A stretch of DNA of 64,000 nt from Ceratotherium simum simum (taxonomy: Eukaryota; Chordata; Mammalia; Perissodactyla; Rhinocerotidae). The position numbers and the translations under genes were made by a program. Location of the stretch: NCBI RefSeq assembly GCF_000283155.1, contig NW_004454163.1, forward strand, positions 5,569,119-5,633,118, in the 5' to 3' direction. Under the pieces are notes generated by a model. That model ran no database searches, had not been told where the DNA came from, and saw only the letters and a list, made by a program, of their open reading frames with translations. Shown one piece after another: positions 38,881-49,744 of this stretch. The first letter of the stretch is position 1, and every line of letters starts with the position of its first letter.

Positions 38881-40664
38881 TCTATCATGTTTGTGTGCTG
38901 ATCCTGGGGAAAACCTATGATGCAGCAGAAAGAAGAGATAATTACAAGAGAAAACTCAATGAGAAGTGTGAGGAAAAGGCATTTAACACGTAAGGGAGGG
39001 CTTAGACCTAGGTTGGAGAAGGAATAAATAGACATGTACTTATCCCTGAGGCATACATCAAAAATGATGAGAAAGTGCTTTCTCCTCCAATTAAGTAATA
39101 TTTGAAGTGATTCCACTGCATTTTATTAAAATCAATATAGATTTATATCACATCAGCTGTCCCCTAGCTAAAGATCCACAAGCAGCAACTTCAATCAAGA
39201 AAAACATGAATTTGCATCATGAGAGGTATCCTCTTGGCATTTACATTCTCCAAAATGATAGACTAAAAAAGATGATGGTATAAACAGGCAAAATATGTGG
39301 ACAAATATAATACATATATAAAACTGTATAAATATATACATATAACTATATATATAGTTATTCTATGATCCTGGTGCTATACAATTTCCACTAAAAAAAT
39401 CAAAATCTGAAGCTGCCTACTCATATTTTAGAATAAAAAAGATAATTTATATCTAAACCAGAAGAATCTCATTCTCAGAAATTTCCCAAATAAAAGTCCT
39501 TTCCACTGCAATAGCTATTCTACTATGTTGTGAGTAAGATATGATTTTAAAATCACTGATCAATGCACTCCTCCTTCCTCATAATTCATGTCAACAAGGA
39601 CACCAACATCTTTCAGACTCATCTGAAGTGTGAGAAAGAAACCTCCCTGCCTTTTTATGGATTTTTATATGCTTAAAACTAGGGATTTCTTACACTTTGA
39701 CAACAGAAGCAGAACACTAATAGCAGATAGAAAAGTAGCAAGCTTTTGCAACCAGTTTTTACTATCGAGCAAGGAAAGATTTTTATTTCCCCATCAACAC
39801 AGACATAGGCACAAAACTATACTACAGTCAAAAAGTTCACATAAACTTGGTTAATTACAAAAATAATAAACTAATGTTGAATAAAATTGGCCAATTTCTT
39901 TCTATTTATAACCCTTAATTTTCATCCACAATTACCCAAGTAAGGTACATTTACTTGCGTACAAAATTTTATACGTAGAAAGACAAAAATCGACAAAGAC
40001 GGTTTTTAAAAATCTCTGAAAATATTAGACCTAAAGCGTTAACCACGAAGTCTACTTTCTCTGCATATCCAGTTTTCTTCCTATCAAGAACAATGGGATG
40101 ATTCAGGAATCTTCAATAGACCCAATAGGAGATCATGATCTTTCTTTCCTTTATAGCTGAATAAGTGGCTCAAAATCCCAGCAAAAATCTTATCCAGCAA
40201 AATCACTCTGGTAAAACTGCTTTTATATCAATTTTTTGTAGCTAGAATTTTGTCTTTTAGTAAAAGAAAAACATCTAAATTACTCTCTTGATCATATTTA
40301 AACTCTTAATTCAGTCAGAAGAATGATGGCCCAAGAAACCAAAGCTAGAAAACATTATCACAGAAACCCAAACTACATTGATACCAAGCATTTTAAGTTC
40401 AGGGAGCAAAACATGGGCAAGCTTGGATTTTTATAACTGACATTTGTTTATAAATCAGTCTATTACCATAGTTTTGAGCAAAGTATTTTAATCCAAAAAT
40501 AATGAAGTGGATAATGTAACCTGAGTACACAGAAAAAATCACCATAGAAACAGATAAAAATTGACACCAGAGTAAGAGGTGGTGGTTGTTTTAATAAATT
40601 CTGACTCGGATTTTTGTTGTTTTGTTTTGTTTATTTGTTTGTTTGTTCAATTTGAAAGGCTTAC
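38881..40664. other. Unique intron next to the NOL4 exon
   Basis: No repeat or gene recognised. An AT dinucleotide-rich patch lies at 39310-39360, and a (TTTG)n-like patch at 40615-40647 lies only about 20 bp downstream (in transcript sense) of the exon donor. Confidence 0.55.
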
Positions 40665-40797
40665 CATCTTGTTGTCCAGGAAGAGCCTGGGGACTCTGCA
40701 TTCTTTCCTCCAGATTGGAGCTAAGATCAGAGTTCACAGCTGACATCCGTGTGGAATCGCTCATATCAAATTCATCACTTTCTATTGAACTTTCATC
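40665..40797 (-). CDS. NOL4: NOL4 internal coding exon (third of three here)
   Basis: This 133-nt exon encodes 44 codons plus one base. The acidic, Ser-rich peptide starts DESSIESDEFDMSDSTRM and continues through NLEERMQSPQALPGQQD. The acceptor is CCATTTTCAG before GATGAAAG, and the donor is AAGATG followed by the strong site GTAAGC. It enters in phase 0, matching the previous exon, and leaves in phase 1, consistent with a further Asp codon completed downstream. The Ser/Asp/Glu run suggests a disordered, possibly phosphorylated linker (inference from composition). From memory, the family sequence near the end differs slightly (around QALPG), which I cannot verify here. The next NOL4 exon was not found anywhere in the remaining 40.6 kb. 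Confidence 0.93.
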
Positions 40798-41296
40798 CTG
40801 AAAATGGTTTTAAAATATCATCAAGCATCATAAAATATAATACATTCAAATAGTGACCATTTTATCTATAGGGTCAATTGGAGTTTAGCCAGTAAGGAAG
40901 CTTTTACAGAACTGAGTAAAATGTTCCACATTAATAGATACTCAAAATAACACGTAATGGAATAATGTCTCTCTTTAAGGAATTTCAAGACTTGTAGATT
41001 CAAACAAGGTTATCTATGTATAGGCAGCTTTAAAAGGTAAAATAATATCTTTAGGGAGGATGTAGTTGGGGAAGTACCCTGGAAATGAAAAGAATGGACT
41101 TTTTTTTTTTTTTTACTTGTAAAAACTTCCTAAAAGAGTCAATCACAAAACATAGCTTAAAAAGAAATATATATTTTGATCCTAAAAATAAATGACCTAA
41201 TAAAATATTATAAGCAAAAATCTTAGAATGCAATAAGAAAAGCTTAATCAAAAATTTTCATTGGCAAATAGGACAGATCCTAATAATAAAACTTAC

Positions 41297-41388
41297 ATCA
41301 CTAGATTCAAAGTCCACATTTGTTGCAGAGCAAGGTAATCTTAGCACATCCTTTCTTTCCTTACAAGTGAATGTAAATTGCACTGCTA
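41297..41388 (-). other. Exon-like segment with strong splice sites and an immediate stop
   Basis: On the minus strand, TCCTTTTTGCAG could act as acceptor and GAT followed by GTAAGT as a near-ideal donor. They bound 92 nt inside the NOL4 intron. After the preceding NOL4 exon (phase 0) the first codon would be TAG. It is either chance or a poison exon; there is no homology to NOL4. Confidence 0.25.
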
Positions 41389-41428
41389 CTGCAAAAAGGA
41401 GTTCTAAGTACAAGCGTGCAAGATCCAC

Positions 41429-41502
41429 TTACCAAAAACCAGTTCACCAAATGGATAAATTACCAAAAGGCCAATTTGCCAAATGGCTAATTCATCAAAA
41501 CC
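41429..41502. repeat. Degenerate ~15-bp tandem repeat
   Basis: Five copies of a unit like TTnnCCAAAnnnCC start at about 41429, 41443, 41460, 41475 and 41491, for example TTCACCAAATGG, TTACCAAAAGGCC and TTTGCCAAATGG. Confidence 0.6.
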
Positions 41503-41729
41503 TGTCTAATATCAGCTTAAACCAAATCTAAGATATTTTGCTGTAGGCATTTCATTGAAGCAAACTCCATTCGCAGAACTGATTTTCAGACAAATGGTGT
41601 ACTTATATAGGCAAGAAGTCCTGAGAAACTTGTGTAAAATATTGTAAATATTTAATTGAAATCACCAGGTTTAGTCAAAACCATTTAATTTGTAAATGTT
41701 TGATCTGCGAGTTTAACATTAATATAATA

Positions 41730-41940
41730 ATTAGCAGTGGCAGTGGTAGTAGTGCCATTATTTATGTTGCAGACACTGTTCTTTATTCGTTCACTCACTT
41801 CATCTTCATCTCAATCTATGAGTGAGGTACTAGGATTCATCCAATTTTACCAATTGAGAAATTGAAGCACAGCGCAGTTAAATGATTTATCCCACTATTA
41901 TACACCAGAACTGGGATTTATATGAAGTCACCTAGGCTTG
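41730..41940 (-). mobile_element. MIR SINE
   Basis: Antisense MIR text: CCATTATTTATGTTGCAGAC, TATGAGTGAGGTACTAGG, AATTGAGAAATTGAAGCACA, and CAGAACTGGGATTTAT at the end. Confidence 0.78.
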
Positions 41941-41978
41941 AGAAAATAGCTGTTCATTAATTCAGAAGGAAATGCCAC

Positions 41979-42086
41979 CCTGCGAAGCCTCTGGGCAATC
42001 AGCCACACAGACTTCTCCCAGCGGCATGCCCTCTCACGGTACATTATGTATTCTCCAATTCTAAATTCTAAGAAAATCCGAGGCAT
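41979..42086 (-). other. In-frame exon-like segment (108 nt) in NOL4 intron
   Basis: On the minus strand a good acceptor (ATTTTTTTCAG) precedes 36 open codons beginning MPRIFLEFRIGEYIMY and ending QRLRR, followed by a weak donor GTGGCA. The length is a multiple of three and the frame matches the flanking NOL4 phase-0 junction, so inclusion would add 36 residues. The peptide is unlike anything I know. It may be chance. Confidence 0.25.
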
Positions 42087-42249
42087 CTGAAAAAAATATA
42101 TATGTTAAAAAGAGAAAAAACAAATAACAGAATTCAATGTGCACATTAATATTATCAATGTGTACCCTATACCTAATTACATACATATGCACACATAGTT
42201 GGATGACATAGATATCCATTATATACACTATATATAGTGTCTGTGACAT

Positions 42250-42490
42250 CATAGTATTTTAGTGCACTTTCTCTAGAGCCAGACTGCCTCGTTCAGATCC
42301 ATGCTCTGTCACTTGACAGATGTGTTACCTTAAGCAAGTTACCTAACCTTTCTGTGTCTCAATTTCCTCATCTATATAATAGGAATAATAATAATACCAG
42401 TCTCATGGGGCTCTATAAGGATTGAGGGGGTATAATATATTTAAAGTAGTTAGAACAATATTAGATACATAATAAGCACCAAACTGTTTG
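42250..42490 (+). mobile_element. MIR SINE, nearly complete
   Basis: Sense MIR: CTAGAGCCAGACTGCCTCG, GCTCTGTCACTTGACAG, AAGCAAGTTACCTAACC, GTCTCAATTTCCTCATC, AATAATAATAATACC, ending ATACATAATAAGCACC. Confidence 0.92.
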
Positions 42491-42719
42491 ATACTGCTAT
42501 GTAGAATATATAACAAATTCTACAGTATATAATAAGGTTCATATTTATTATATTATATGAAACATACAAAAATAAATTTAAATAGAATGGTAAAGATGAC
42601 CAATGTGTGTTTATAAAGTAGCTCTGTATTCTACATAAACACCATCTTTATAATAAGCATTTATTATATGTACTACAAATAGCTAACTATATGTAATCGA
42701 GTAAAATAGCATTTCCATA

Positions 42720-42845
42720 GTACGTGTGTGTGTATATATATATGTATATTAATATTTATATATAACCATCTGAGATATATACATATGTGTGTGTGTGTTT
42801 GTGTGTAAAACATACGTGTACGTGATAATATGTGTGTGTGTGTTT
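42720..42845. repeat. (TG)n/(TA)n microsatellite cluster
   Basis: Alternating TG and TA runs (GTGTGTGTGTATATATATAT, later TATGTGTGTGTGTG, twice). The open frame starting at 42789 reads through it. Confidence 0.88.
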
Positions 42846-43695
42846 AAGGAAAAGCTAGATACAAAGAGTCAGGTCACAGTCTCTGTTCCATGGAATGGTT
42901 ATGTAAGCTGTTATAGCACATTATGGATCATCAATACACATTTTATCTCCACTCTTGTCAGCATAATTTTTAAGAAATGTGGACAAGAAATTAAAATGGT
43001 TATGTAACCAAATGTAGTTGTTCTGTATTTCTTTTGTATTTTATTTTTTAAAAATCACCATTTTAAAGTATTTATCATCACAAGTGGCTGATTGATTGTG
43101 ACTATTTTAAATATTTTCCTCCATGATTTCCTATGAAATATAATTCACTTTTCACAATTCTACTCCTTATTAGAATATGAATTATCCAATTGCTTACATT
43201 TATAAAGGGCTTTACTGAAATTAAGTTCATGTATTCATTCCGTAAGTTCCATTCTAATTATTAACTGATTAATTATCTTTTAATAAAAAATGGTGAAAGT
43301 GTATAAAATATAATATTGTAATTTTTTATTATCAACATAGAGATAATGCTAATCCCTCTAGGAAGAAATTACTGAAGATTTCTGAGGGTAGAGAATCAGA
43401 AGACTTGATTGATATGATATTAAGTATTTTATTCATGTTCATCTTTAGGTCATTCATCTAAATCCTTCCCCCTGTGAGTATTTTTTTTCATATGACAACC
43501 AGGAAAAGAATCTCCACATCCTACAATGTAAACTTATTCCTTATGTTACTAACATCTCATGATAATGAAAGCCATGGCCAACAAACATAGAATTCTGCTT
43601 CCTTGAAATTTAATTTTTAAAAATTAGAACAAATATTTTACTGTAAAAAATAATTTTCTTCCCAGTCTTTTTCCTTTTAAAAATGGCACTTATTA

Positions 43696-43850
43696 CCACT
43701 GCACTGCTTGTCAGGCCATGCTGTGGCGGCGTCCTGTATAAAGTGGAGGAAGATGGGCACAGATGTTAGCCCAGGGCCAGTCTCCTTCAGCAAAATGAGG
43801 AGGATTGGCATGGATGTTAGCTCAGGGCTGATCTTCCTCACACACACAAA
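43696..43850 (+). mobile_element. ERE SINE, 5'-truncated, with 16-bp TSD
   Basis: It begins inside the element (CCACTGCACTGCTTGTCAGG) and runs through the doubled GATGTTAGC body to a CA/A tail. The perfect duplication AAAATGGCACTTATTA is at 43680-43695 and 43851-43866. The fresh duplication argues for a relatively young insertion. Confidence 0.96.
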
Positions 43851-44387
43851 AAAATGGCACTTATTATTTCCCTTTTTACAATGGCATTTAGTCATTTTTT
43901 TAAACTTTAGTATTGAGATTTTATTTCTATTTTGAGAAGTTGCTTGAAATTCAGATTCCTGACCTGTTCCATATTTCATTTTAGTTTTCAAGTTCCAGAT
44001 TTTACCTCTAAAGAGTCTCTACCATATATCTCCTGATTTCCATTGCTATTGTCCTGATTGGTTCAAGATCTCATTTTCCCAAATCCTGAATGACATAATA
44101 ACAGTCTCCTAGTTATCCACCCACCTCCAATTTCTTCCCATCAGTCCTGTTCATCAACTACTGCCAAATTAATCTTCCCATTCCAGGACATGCCGCTTCT
44201 CTGCTCATACATTTGCAGCTATATCCAAGTCAATCCAAGTCTATCAAGTAATGTGTAAGCTACTGAGTCAAACATTTAGGGATTTCCCATAAGACTGCTT
44301 GAATACCACCCCCACCAATCTTATCTTTGTCCTGTTTTTCACTTACCTTATGCTCAAATAAACTTAAAACCTGTATTATTAGCATTT

Positions 44388-44590
44388 CTATAAAATGGAC
44401 CACCTCAAACCTTAGTGTGCATGAGCATAGATCTTGTTAAAAATGCAGATCACCAGGTCCCACACATCAGATCTAGAATTAGAATGTTGGGGTGGGAGTC
44501 CTTCACCATGCTGTTCAGTAAGCTCCACGCATGTCTCTAATGCTGGTTATTCAGCCAGTGGCCTTCAAGAAAACCTTCTGCAATGATGAA
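44388..44590 (+). mobile_element. hAT-Charlie-type MITE (MER20-like)
   Basis: CTTGTTAAAAATGCAGATCACC, then AGAATGTTGGGGTGGGAG and CAGTAAGCTCCACGCATGTC fit the MER20/MER3 type of palindromic hAT-Charlie element. Family assignment within the group is uncertain. Confidence 0.55.
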
Positions 44591-44609
44591 ATGTTTCTCT
44601 AACATTCCC

Positions 44610-44780
44610 TATTCAGTAAGATGACTACCAGCTGTACTCGGCTATTGAGCACTTGAAATGTGGTTAGTGCGACTGAAGAACTGAAAATTTAATTTTAGTC
44701 AATTTGAATTAAATTTCAATTAAATTTAAATATCTACATGTAGCTAGTGGCTACTATATTGGACAGTGCAAATTCGACAA
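44610..44780. mobile_element. hAT-like MITE, palindromic
   Basis: The left GGCTATTGAGCACTTGAAATG and right ATGTAGCTAGTGGCTACTAT, followed by TTGGACAGTGC, are characteristic. The AT-rich centre TTTAAATTGAATT-like is imperfectly symmetrical. Same family as 36096-36240. Confidence 0.75.
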
Positions 44781-44968
44781 TTCCTCACTATTGGACCTTG
44801 AAAATATTTTCAGTCATTCACTATTAGCAACGCAGTAAACATCCTAATACATAAATTGTTTCATACATCACATACCTTAGTATAAATTTCTGGTCAAAGC
44901 ATATAAATAACTTTTAAAAGTTTATAATAATTATTGCCAAACTCTCTTGCAGAAAGTCTGTGCCACTT

Positions 44969-45203
44969 TTTTTTTTTTTTTGTGAGGAAGATCAGCCCTG
45001 AGCTAACATACATGCCAATCCTCCTCTTTTTGCTGAGGAAGACCGGCCCTGGGCTAACATCTGTGCCTATCTTCCTCCACTTTATATGGGACGCCGCCAC
45101 AGCATGGCCTGACAAGCAGTGCATCGGTGCGCACCCGAGATCCGAACCCGGGCCGCCAGCAGCGCAGTGCCCGTACTTAACGGCTATGCCACGGGGCTGG
45201 CCC
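44969..45203 (-). mobile_element. ERE SINE, minus strand, with TSD
   Basis: A poly-T start, reversed doubled body, and a well-kept reversed head (GATCCGAACCCGGGCCGCC, ending GGGGCTGGCCC). The flanks AAGTCTGTGCCACTTT (44953-44968) and AAGTTTGTTCCACTTTA (45204-45220) are a diverged target duplication. Confidence 0.96.
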
Positions 45204-45309
45204 AAGTTTGTTCCACTTTAAATGCTCATCAACAGTTTATAAGGTCAGTTGATCTTACGTTGGATACAATATTTTGTAATCCTAAAAAGATTCTCATTCC
45301 TGGCCTTCT

Positions 45310-45515
45310 TTATTTCTCTTAATAGCATTTAGCATCTTCTTATATACACACTTTCATTATTTACTTCCCTTATTGTCTGTTTCCCCACAGTGGAAGATAA
45401 GCTTAATAAAGGCAAGATTTTTGTCAATTTATTCACTGTTTATCTCCATTATCTATGAGAGTGCCAGTTACATAGATGGTACTCAATAAATATTGGTTGA
45501 ACTAATTGAATTAAC
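45310..45515 (+). mobile_element. L2 LINE 3' end
   Basis: GTGGAAGATAAGCTTAATAA, then GTCAATTTATTCACTG, and TAGATGGTACTCAATAAATA with TTGGTTGAA at the end follow the L2 3' terminus. Confidence 0.75.
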
Positions 45516-47210
45516 ACATTAAAATTCAAATATAACAATTTGAATTCCTAATTGCAAAGGAATATCTTACTTGAATTCCATTTCAACATGACTTCCTTTA
45601 CTTAATCACTTTCCTATCTTTCAATAGTCACAATTTCTAAAATTCTGTAAATAATCTAAGTAGTCATTTATCTGAATATGTTTAAGGCAGTGTACATCCA
45701 ATTTTAGTGTTTTCAAAATGTCAGGATAAGTGTTATTTTCCTAATCCAGCTATATATTTTAAAGGACCTATTTCCTTTGCGTGAAATACTTATGATTTTT
45801 TAGAAGCCAGAAGGATTCAGCATATGTGGGCTATATTGTTGGCACAAAGTCAATCTTCTTACTTTTTGGCCTAGAAATAAACATATCAACATCTAAATGA
45901 GCTTCCTACAAATAATTTGACAGCTCTAACTAGTTTATGAGGTTTTGTAAAACTTTTCTTCATTTACGTAATGAATCAGGGGAAAAATTTTTTCATTCTC
46001 AGGAACGGATAGACACTAATATTTTCTAATTGTCTTTCATGTCTTTAACCCAACAATTTTATTACTACTTATTTAATCATTTACATGTAGCCATCTGGTA
46101 ATATGGAATCTGATACTGCCGCTGCACTAACACAGATCTTCTTATAGAGTCTAATAAAGTCTTTTGAGATAAAACAACTTTATAAATATAGTTTTGAGAT
46201 TAAACCTGCTCAAATAAAGAGAGAAACAAAAAATTTGTTTTATAAAGTTAGCTCAACAAAGTAATTTTAAAAGAATTTAATAATACTTCACCAATAATAC
46301 TATATTTGAAAAATAAATATTTAACCACATTTCCTGTTCTAGAGAAATTTCAAGAAAGAGAGGAGTTATTAGCCTGAGAAACTATTCCTAATATAGGTAA
46401 TCTGAATGTGTCTATCAATTAACGTCTACTAACTCATTAACAAGGATTTACTAAACTCCTGTTGTTATAAGCCTTTGGGAGAATATACGCAGGATACATA
46501 TATAACTTGGTCCCTGCCTTTGAGATAATTCAACCAAACTGGGGAGTTAATTAGCATCTTAGAGAAAAATATTCAACAAATGTGCATTTTGTGTCTAATA
46601 CATACCAGCAAGCACACTGACAGATTCTTATTATAAAAATTAAATAGAATAATTTGAAACATCAAAAAACCTCTAATTAAGAAGAATCACCACAAATTGT
46701 CTCTAGAAAATGCAGAGAAGTAGACAAATATACAGAATAATGGTTAACTGAAAAATAACCTTAAAATATACACAAGATTTGGATGGTGGAGAAATGATTA
46801 TACTTGAAATACCTATTAAATGGACTTTTCTGATTTCTAGGCAAAGTAGCCTTAATACCAAAGGCTTGGATACTTTCCTTGGATACTCTCTCATTTGGCA
46901 TACTTTCCTCTGAACTATTTCTAGCACTTCACCAAAGCTAGCTCAATGGTGGTCAATTAAGGAAAATGAATCTTTCCTCGGAATGAACAAATTCCCACAT
47001 AGCACTAAGACAGATGTGTTAAGGCATGGAATCTCTATCAAAGACTAGAAGTTTCTGTCTGTTTCTCCATCTGTGCAATCCTGGTGACACCCCTTTCATT
47101 AAAATATAAATTACCGTCTTCAAAATGCCGTCATGCTTAATACAATAGTCATGGTTATCAGACTGCACTGCGACTCGTAAGTGATACAGACGTAGATGTT
47201 TCCATTTTAC

Positions 47211-47323
47211 CTCATCTTGCTGTGAGTTCAGCAGCTGCAGTTTCATGTGTTTCATATAGGCCATGGTAATCGGCATGTTGTAGTCAATCATGCTGGTCAC
47301 CAAAGTGGGAGGTTTTCCATTAT
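47211..47323 (-). CDS. NOL4: NOL4 internal coding exon (second of three here)
   Basis: This 113-nt exon completes a split Asp codon (G from the previous exon plus AT). It then encodes 37 residues starting NGKPPTLVTSMIDY and ending LLNSQQDE, identical to NOL4 as I remember it. The acceptor is TTACAG before ATAATGG, and the donor is GATGAG followed by GTAAAA. It enters in phase 1 and leaves in phase 0. The segment is hydrophilic and Met-rich (MAYMKHMKLQ) and has no enzymatic motif. The intron separating it from the previous exon is only 917 bp, the shortest intron visible. The open frame that reads past the donor (VKWKHLR...) is intronic. No frameshift or stop interrupts the exon. Confidence 0.93.
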
Positions 47324-48240
47324 CTGTAATAAAACATTTTTAATGGGTAATGAAAGTGATACTGCAGTCTACCTGTAATTTCAGAATGATCCAATTTGTT
47401 CAAACTGAAATAAGATTCTAGATGCTGAGTGTTTAGGAAATTGGTAACATTATAGATGGATTGTAGAAAAAAATAACTGGTAAGATTATACAGAGGTATA
47501 TTGGGACGAATTAGCCCTACGGAAAAATCAGTTATTTCTAACTACAGGGGAGCTTTTTGCTATCACGGTAACAGTGAGTGAGGCTGATACAGTGATTAAA
47601 CACAATTATTTGTAGTTTTGTATTTTTCTCCCTTGCTGCACACTTACTTTCTATAAATACCATTTGAGTGCAAAAGGAAATTTGCTCTTTTTTTTTTCTT
47701 TTTATGTCATGCCAGTCTACTCATCCTCCAACAAATGGGAATGCGATAGCCTAAATGTGTCTTTGAGATTAATTTAATCTCTGAGAGAAATTCATAGATG
47801 AGGAAAATAATCTAGATAATTCTCAATGAAAGGTAAAGCCAAATAGTAATTTTTATGTGAAAATTTCAGTGAGGGAACTCCATACTACTATTCATCACTT
47901 TCAGATATAAGAAACTGGTAGATTTAAAAGGACACTTGATAGAACATCAATTTCCTCACTGAATATATCTAAAATACCATGAAATACACACGATAAAGGA
48001 AAATTAAAACATTATTACAAGAAAAAAAGTTATTTGCCATAGTTGAAACTTTCTTCTGAGCATGGACACTGAATTACTCTGTAAGTGGATATTCAAAATT
48101 CACTGCCTCCTACTTGAATAAATGAGATGATCTGACTTGTTGAACTGTTTCAGTCTACCGCATTCTTATAAAAATGTGAGATATAAATTGCCATTATGAA
48201 TAAAATTACTTTAAATCTCACTATTTGACACTGCAGCTAC
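47324..48240 (-). other. NOL4: NOL4 917-bp intron between two coding exons
   Basis: This short intron is bounded by GTAGCT (donor) and TTACAG (acceptor) on the minus strand. I recognise no transposon in it. It has a T-rich tract near 47680-47705 on the plus strand and is otherwise plain AT-rich sequence. Confidence 0.88.
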
Positions 48241-48352
48241 CTTTATGATCTGTTCCATCTGGGTTTAAATGCATTCTTTTCTGGCACTCTGAGCAGCTCA
48301 TTAGAAATCGTGTCACCGCTTCTCTTGGTAGGAAGGCATAGCTCTCTGAAAT
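48241..48352 (-). CDS. NOL4: NOL4 internal coding exon (first of three here)
   Basis: This 112-nt exon encodes 37 codons plus one base, starting ISESYAFLPREAV and ending HLNPDGTDHK. I recognise it as vertebrate nucleolar protein 4 (NOL4), a nuclear/nucleolar protein that is brain-enriched and whose molecular activity is poorly known. The acceptor reads CATTTCAG directly before the ATT codon, and the donor is AAAG followed by GTAGCT. The exon starts in phase 0 and ends in phase 1, matching the next exon. It holds a Cys-x-x-Cys pair (SCSEC), and nothing in the reading frame is broken. The open frame runs on past the donor into GSCSVK, but that tail is intronic. The related paralog NOL4L is the main alternative; the match to remembered NOL4 over all three exons favours NOL4. 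Confidence 0.92.
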
Positions 48353-49548
48353 CTGAAATGATTCACAAAATAGAGGTGTTATTACAGAAGCTGACTGAGC
48401 ATGATTCAACAGAAATGATCATTGTATTTCCAAATAAGACGCATTATTCCATAATGGCAGGAAGCACAATGAAAGCATGCATTGCATACCATGCATCATT
48501 TCAAGAAATATCTATCCAACTTGATTGCGTGTCTGTTAATAAGAGCTAATACTGTGATGTGGAGAAAAAAATCAACCACATCTGGATGGATATCTGTTTA
48601 TATTTCTGCATTTCTTTTAGGAAAAGTAATCACAGTGTACAGATAGTCTAGTAAATTTTCCTTATTAAAAATTGCCAACATTGTTTTTTAAACTTACTGC
48701 TAGCATCATAAAAATTTTATCCAAATTACACATATTTTTTAAAATTTAGCCCCAAGTAGAAACAAACTTTGGATTTTGCATTAATGAGAATTTTTCATTA
48801 TTGCTTTTCCAAAAAATTTTAAGTGAAAATAAAAGATAATTCTAAGAGAACTCATGTATATATTTACTGCAGTGAATCATCCCTTCCACAGAAAATGACA
48901 CACTGGAAATGCATTTTGGCCACTTATTTCATTCATTGTATGTCAGTTTTTCATAATTTATATCCATAATAGCTCACTTGTCAGAGCAAGCTTTCCCCGT
49001 ACCCTATACAGAGCTTCTCCTTTCAGAACCATGATCTAGAATCAAGTTAGAAGTCAATACCCCTGTCAGTGATACTTTAAATATTAACTTTTCAAAAACC
49101 AGGGTATTTCTCTCATCAAAGTTAATAATTTCAGAAATGAAACTGATAGATTGTTAAATATCTCTAAATAAAAGCTGACACTGACTCAGACAGTGCTGCT
49201 AAAAAGTCTGATGCAGGGCGTTAGTTTTCCACCACAGCACTAACACTGGTACATGAAATATAAGGAGAATAAATGAGTTGTAAATTAGACATAAATGCCA
49301 CAGACAATTTCTCAGGTGTGTGCATGGCCATTATGAACACTATGCATTTTAAGTTTGTAGAAAAGAAAGAAACTAAGCACCTAGTGTATAACTGAGTACA
49401 AAGCTACACCAATCCTTTAATGATGATGGGGTCAACTTTTGCTGACCCATGCCGTAGAAGGAGCACAGCACTGAGGAAACCCACATGCTAAGATCCAAAA
49501 CTGTAAAGCATATTTTCCCCCCAATTTAATATTAAAATTGGTTTACAT

Positions 49549-49744
49549 GGAGCCAGCCCTGATGGCCTAGTGGTTAAAGTTCGGTGCTCACTGCTTCAGC
49601 GGCCTGGGTTCACTTCCTGGGCGTGGAACCACACCACTCATCTGTCAGTTGTCATGCTGTGGTGGCAGCTCACATAGAAGAACTAGAACGACTTACAACT
49701 GGGATATACAACCATGCACTGGGGCTTTGGAGAGGAAAAACAAA
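49549..49744 (+). mobile_element. ERE SINE, long subfamily
   Basis: The head GGAGCCAGCCCTGATGGCC and TTCAGCGGCCTGGGTTC are followed by the alternative tail AACTAGAACGACTTACAACT and GCACTGGGGCTTTGG. It has the GGGGCTTTGG block but lacks the usual GATGTTAGC body, and ends in an A-rich stretch. Confidence 0.88.

Larger units (their letters stand above)
1..40664 (-). other. NOL4: NOL4 intron downstream of the 40665 exon (partial, over 40 kb)
   Basis: Everything left of the 40665 exon is inferred to be a single NOL4 intron. The donor at 40664 is strong, and no continuation matching the next NOL4 segment was found on the minus strand. Large introns are typical of this gene in mammals. The interval is filled with L1, ERE, Tigger, MIR and L2 remnants and AT-rich unique DNA. 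Confidence 0.75.
40798..47210 (-). other. NOL4: NOL4 6.4-kb intron between two coding exons
   Basis: This intron is bounded by GTAAAA (donor) and TTTTCAG (acceptor) on the minus strand. It contains MIR, L2, hAT and ERE copies listed separately, plus two exon-like stretches at 41297-41388 and 41979-42086. From 45516 to 47210 I see no clear repeat or gene. Confidence 0.88.

Noticed and set aside
1..40664. Search for the next NOL4 exon
   Set aside because: No minus-strand segment resembling the remembered continuation (a Ser/Gly/Asn-rich block) was found, so no further exon is called.
43677..45221. Open frames with KISPELTSMPILL-type peptides
   Set aside because: This peptide recurs wherever an ERE SINE is translated; it is a SINE shadow.
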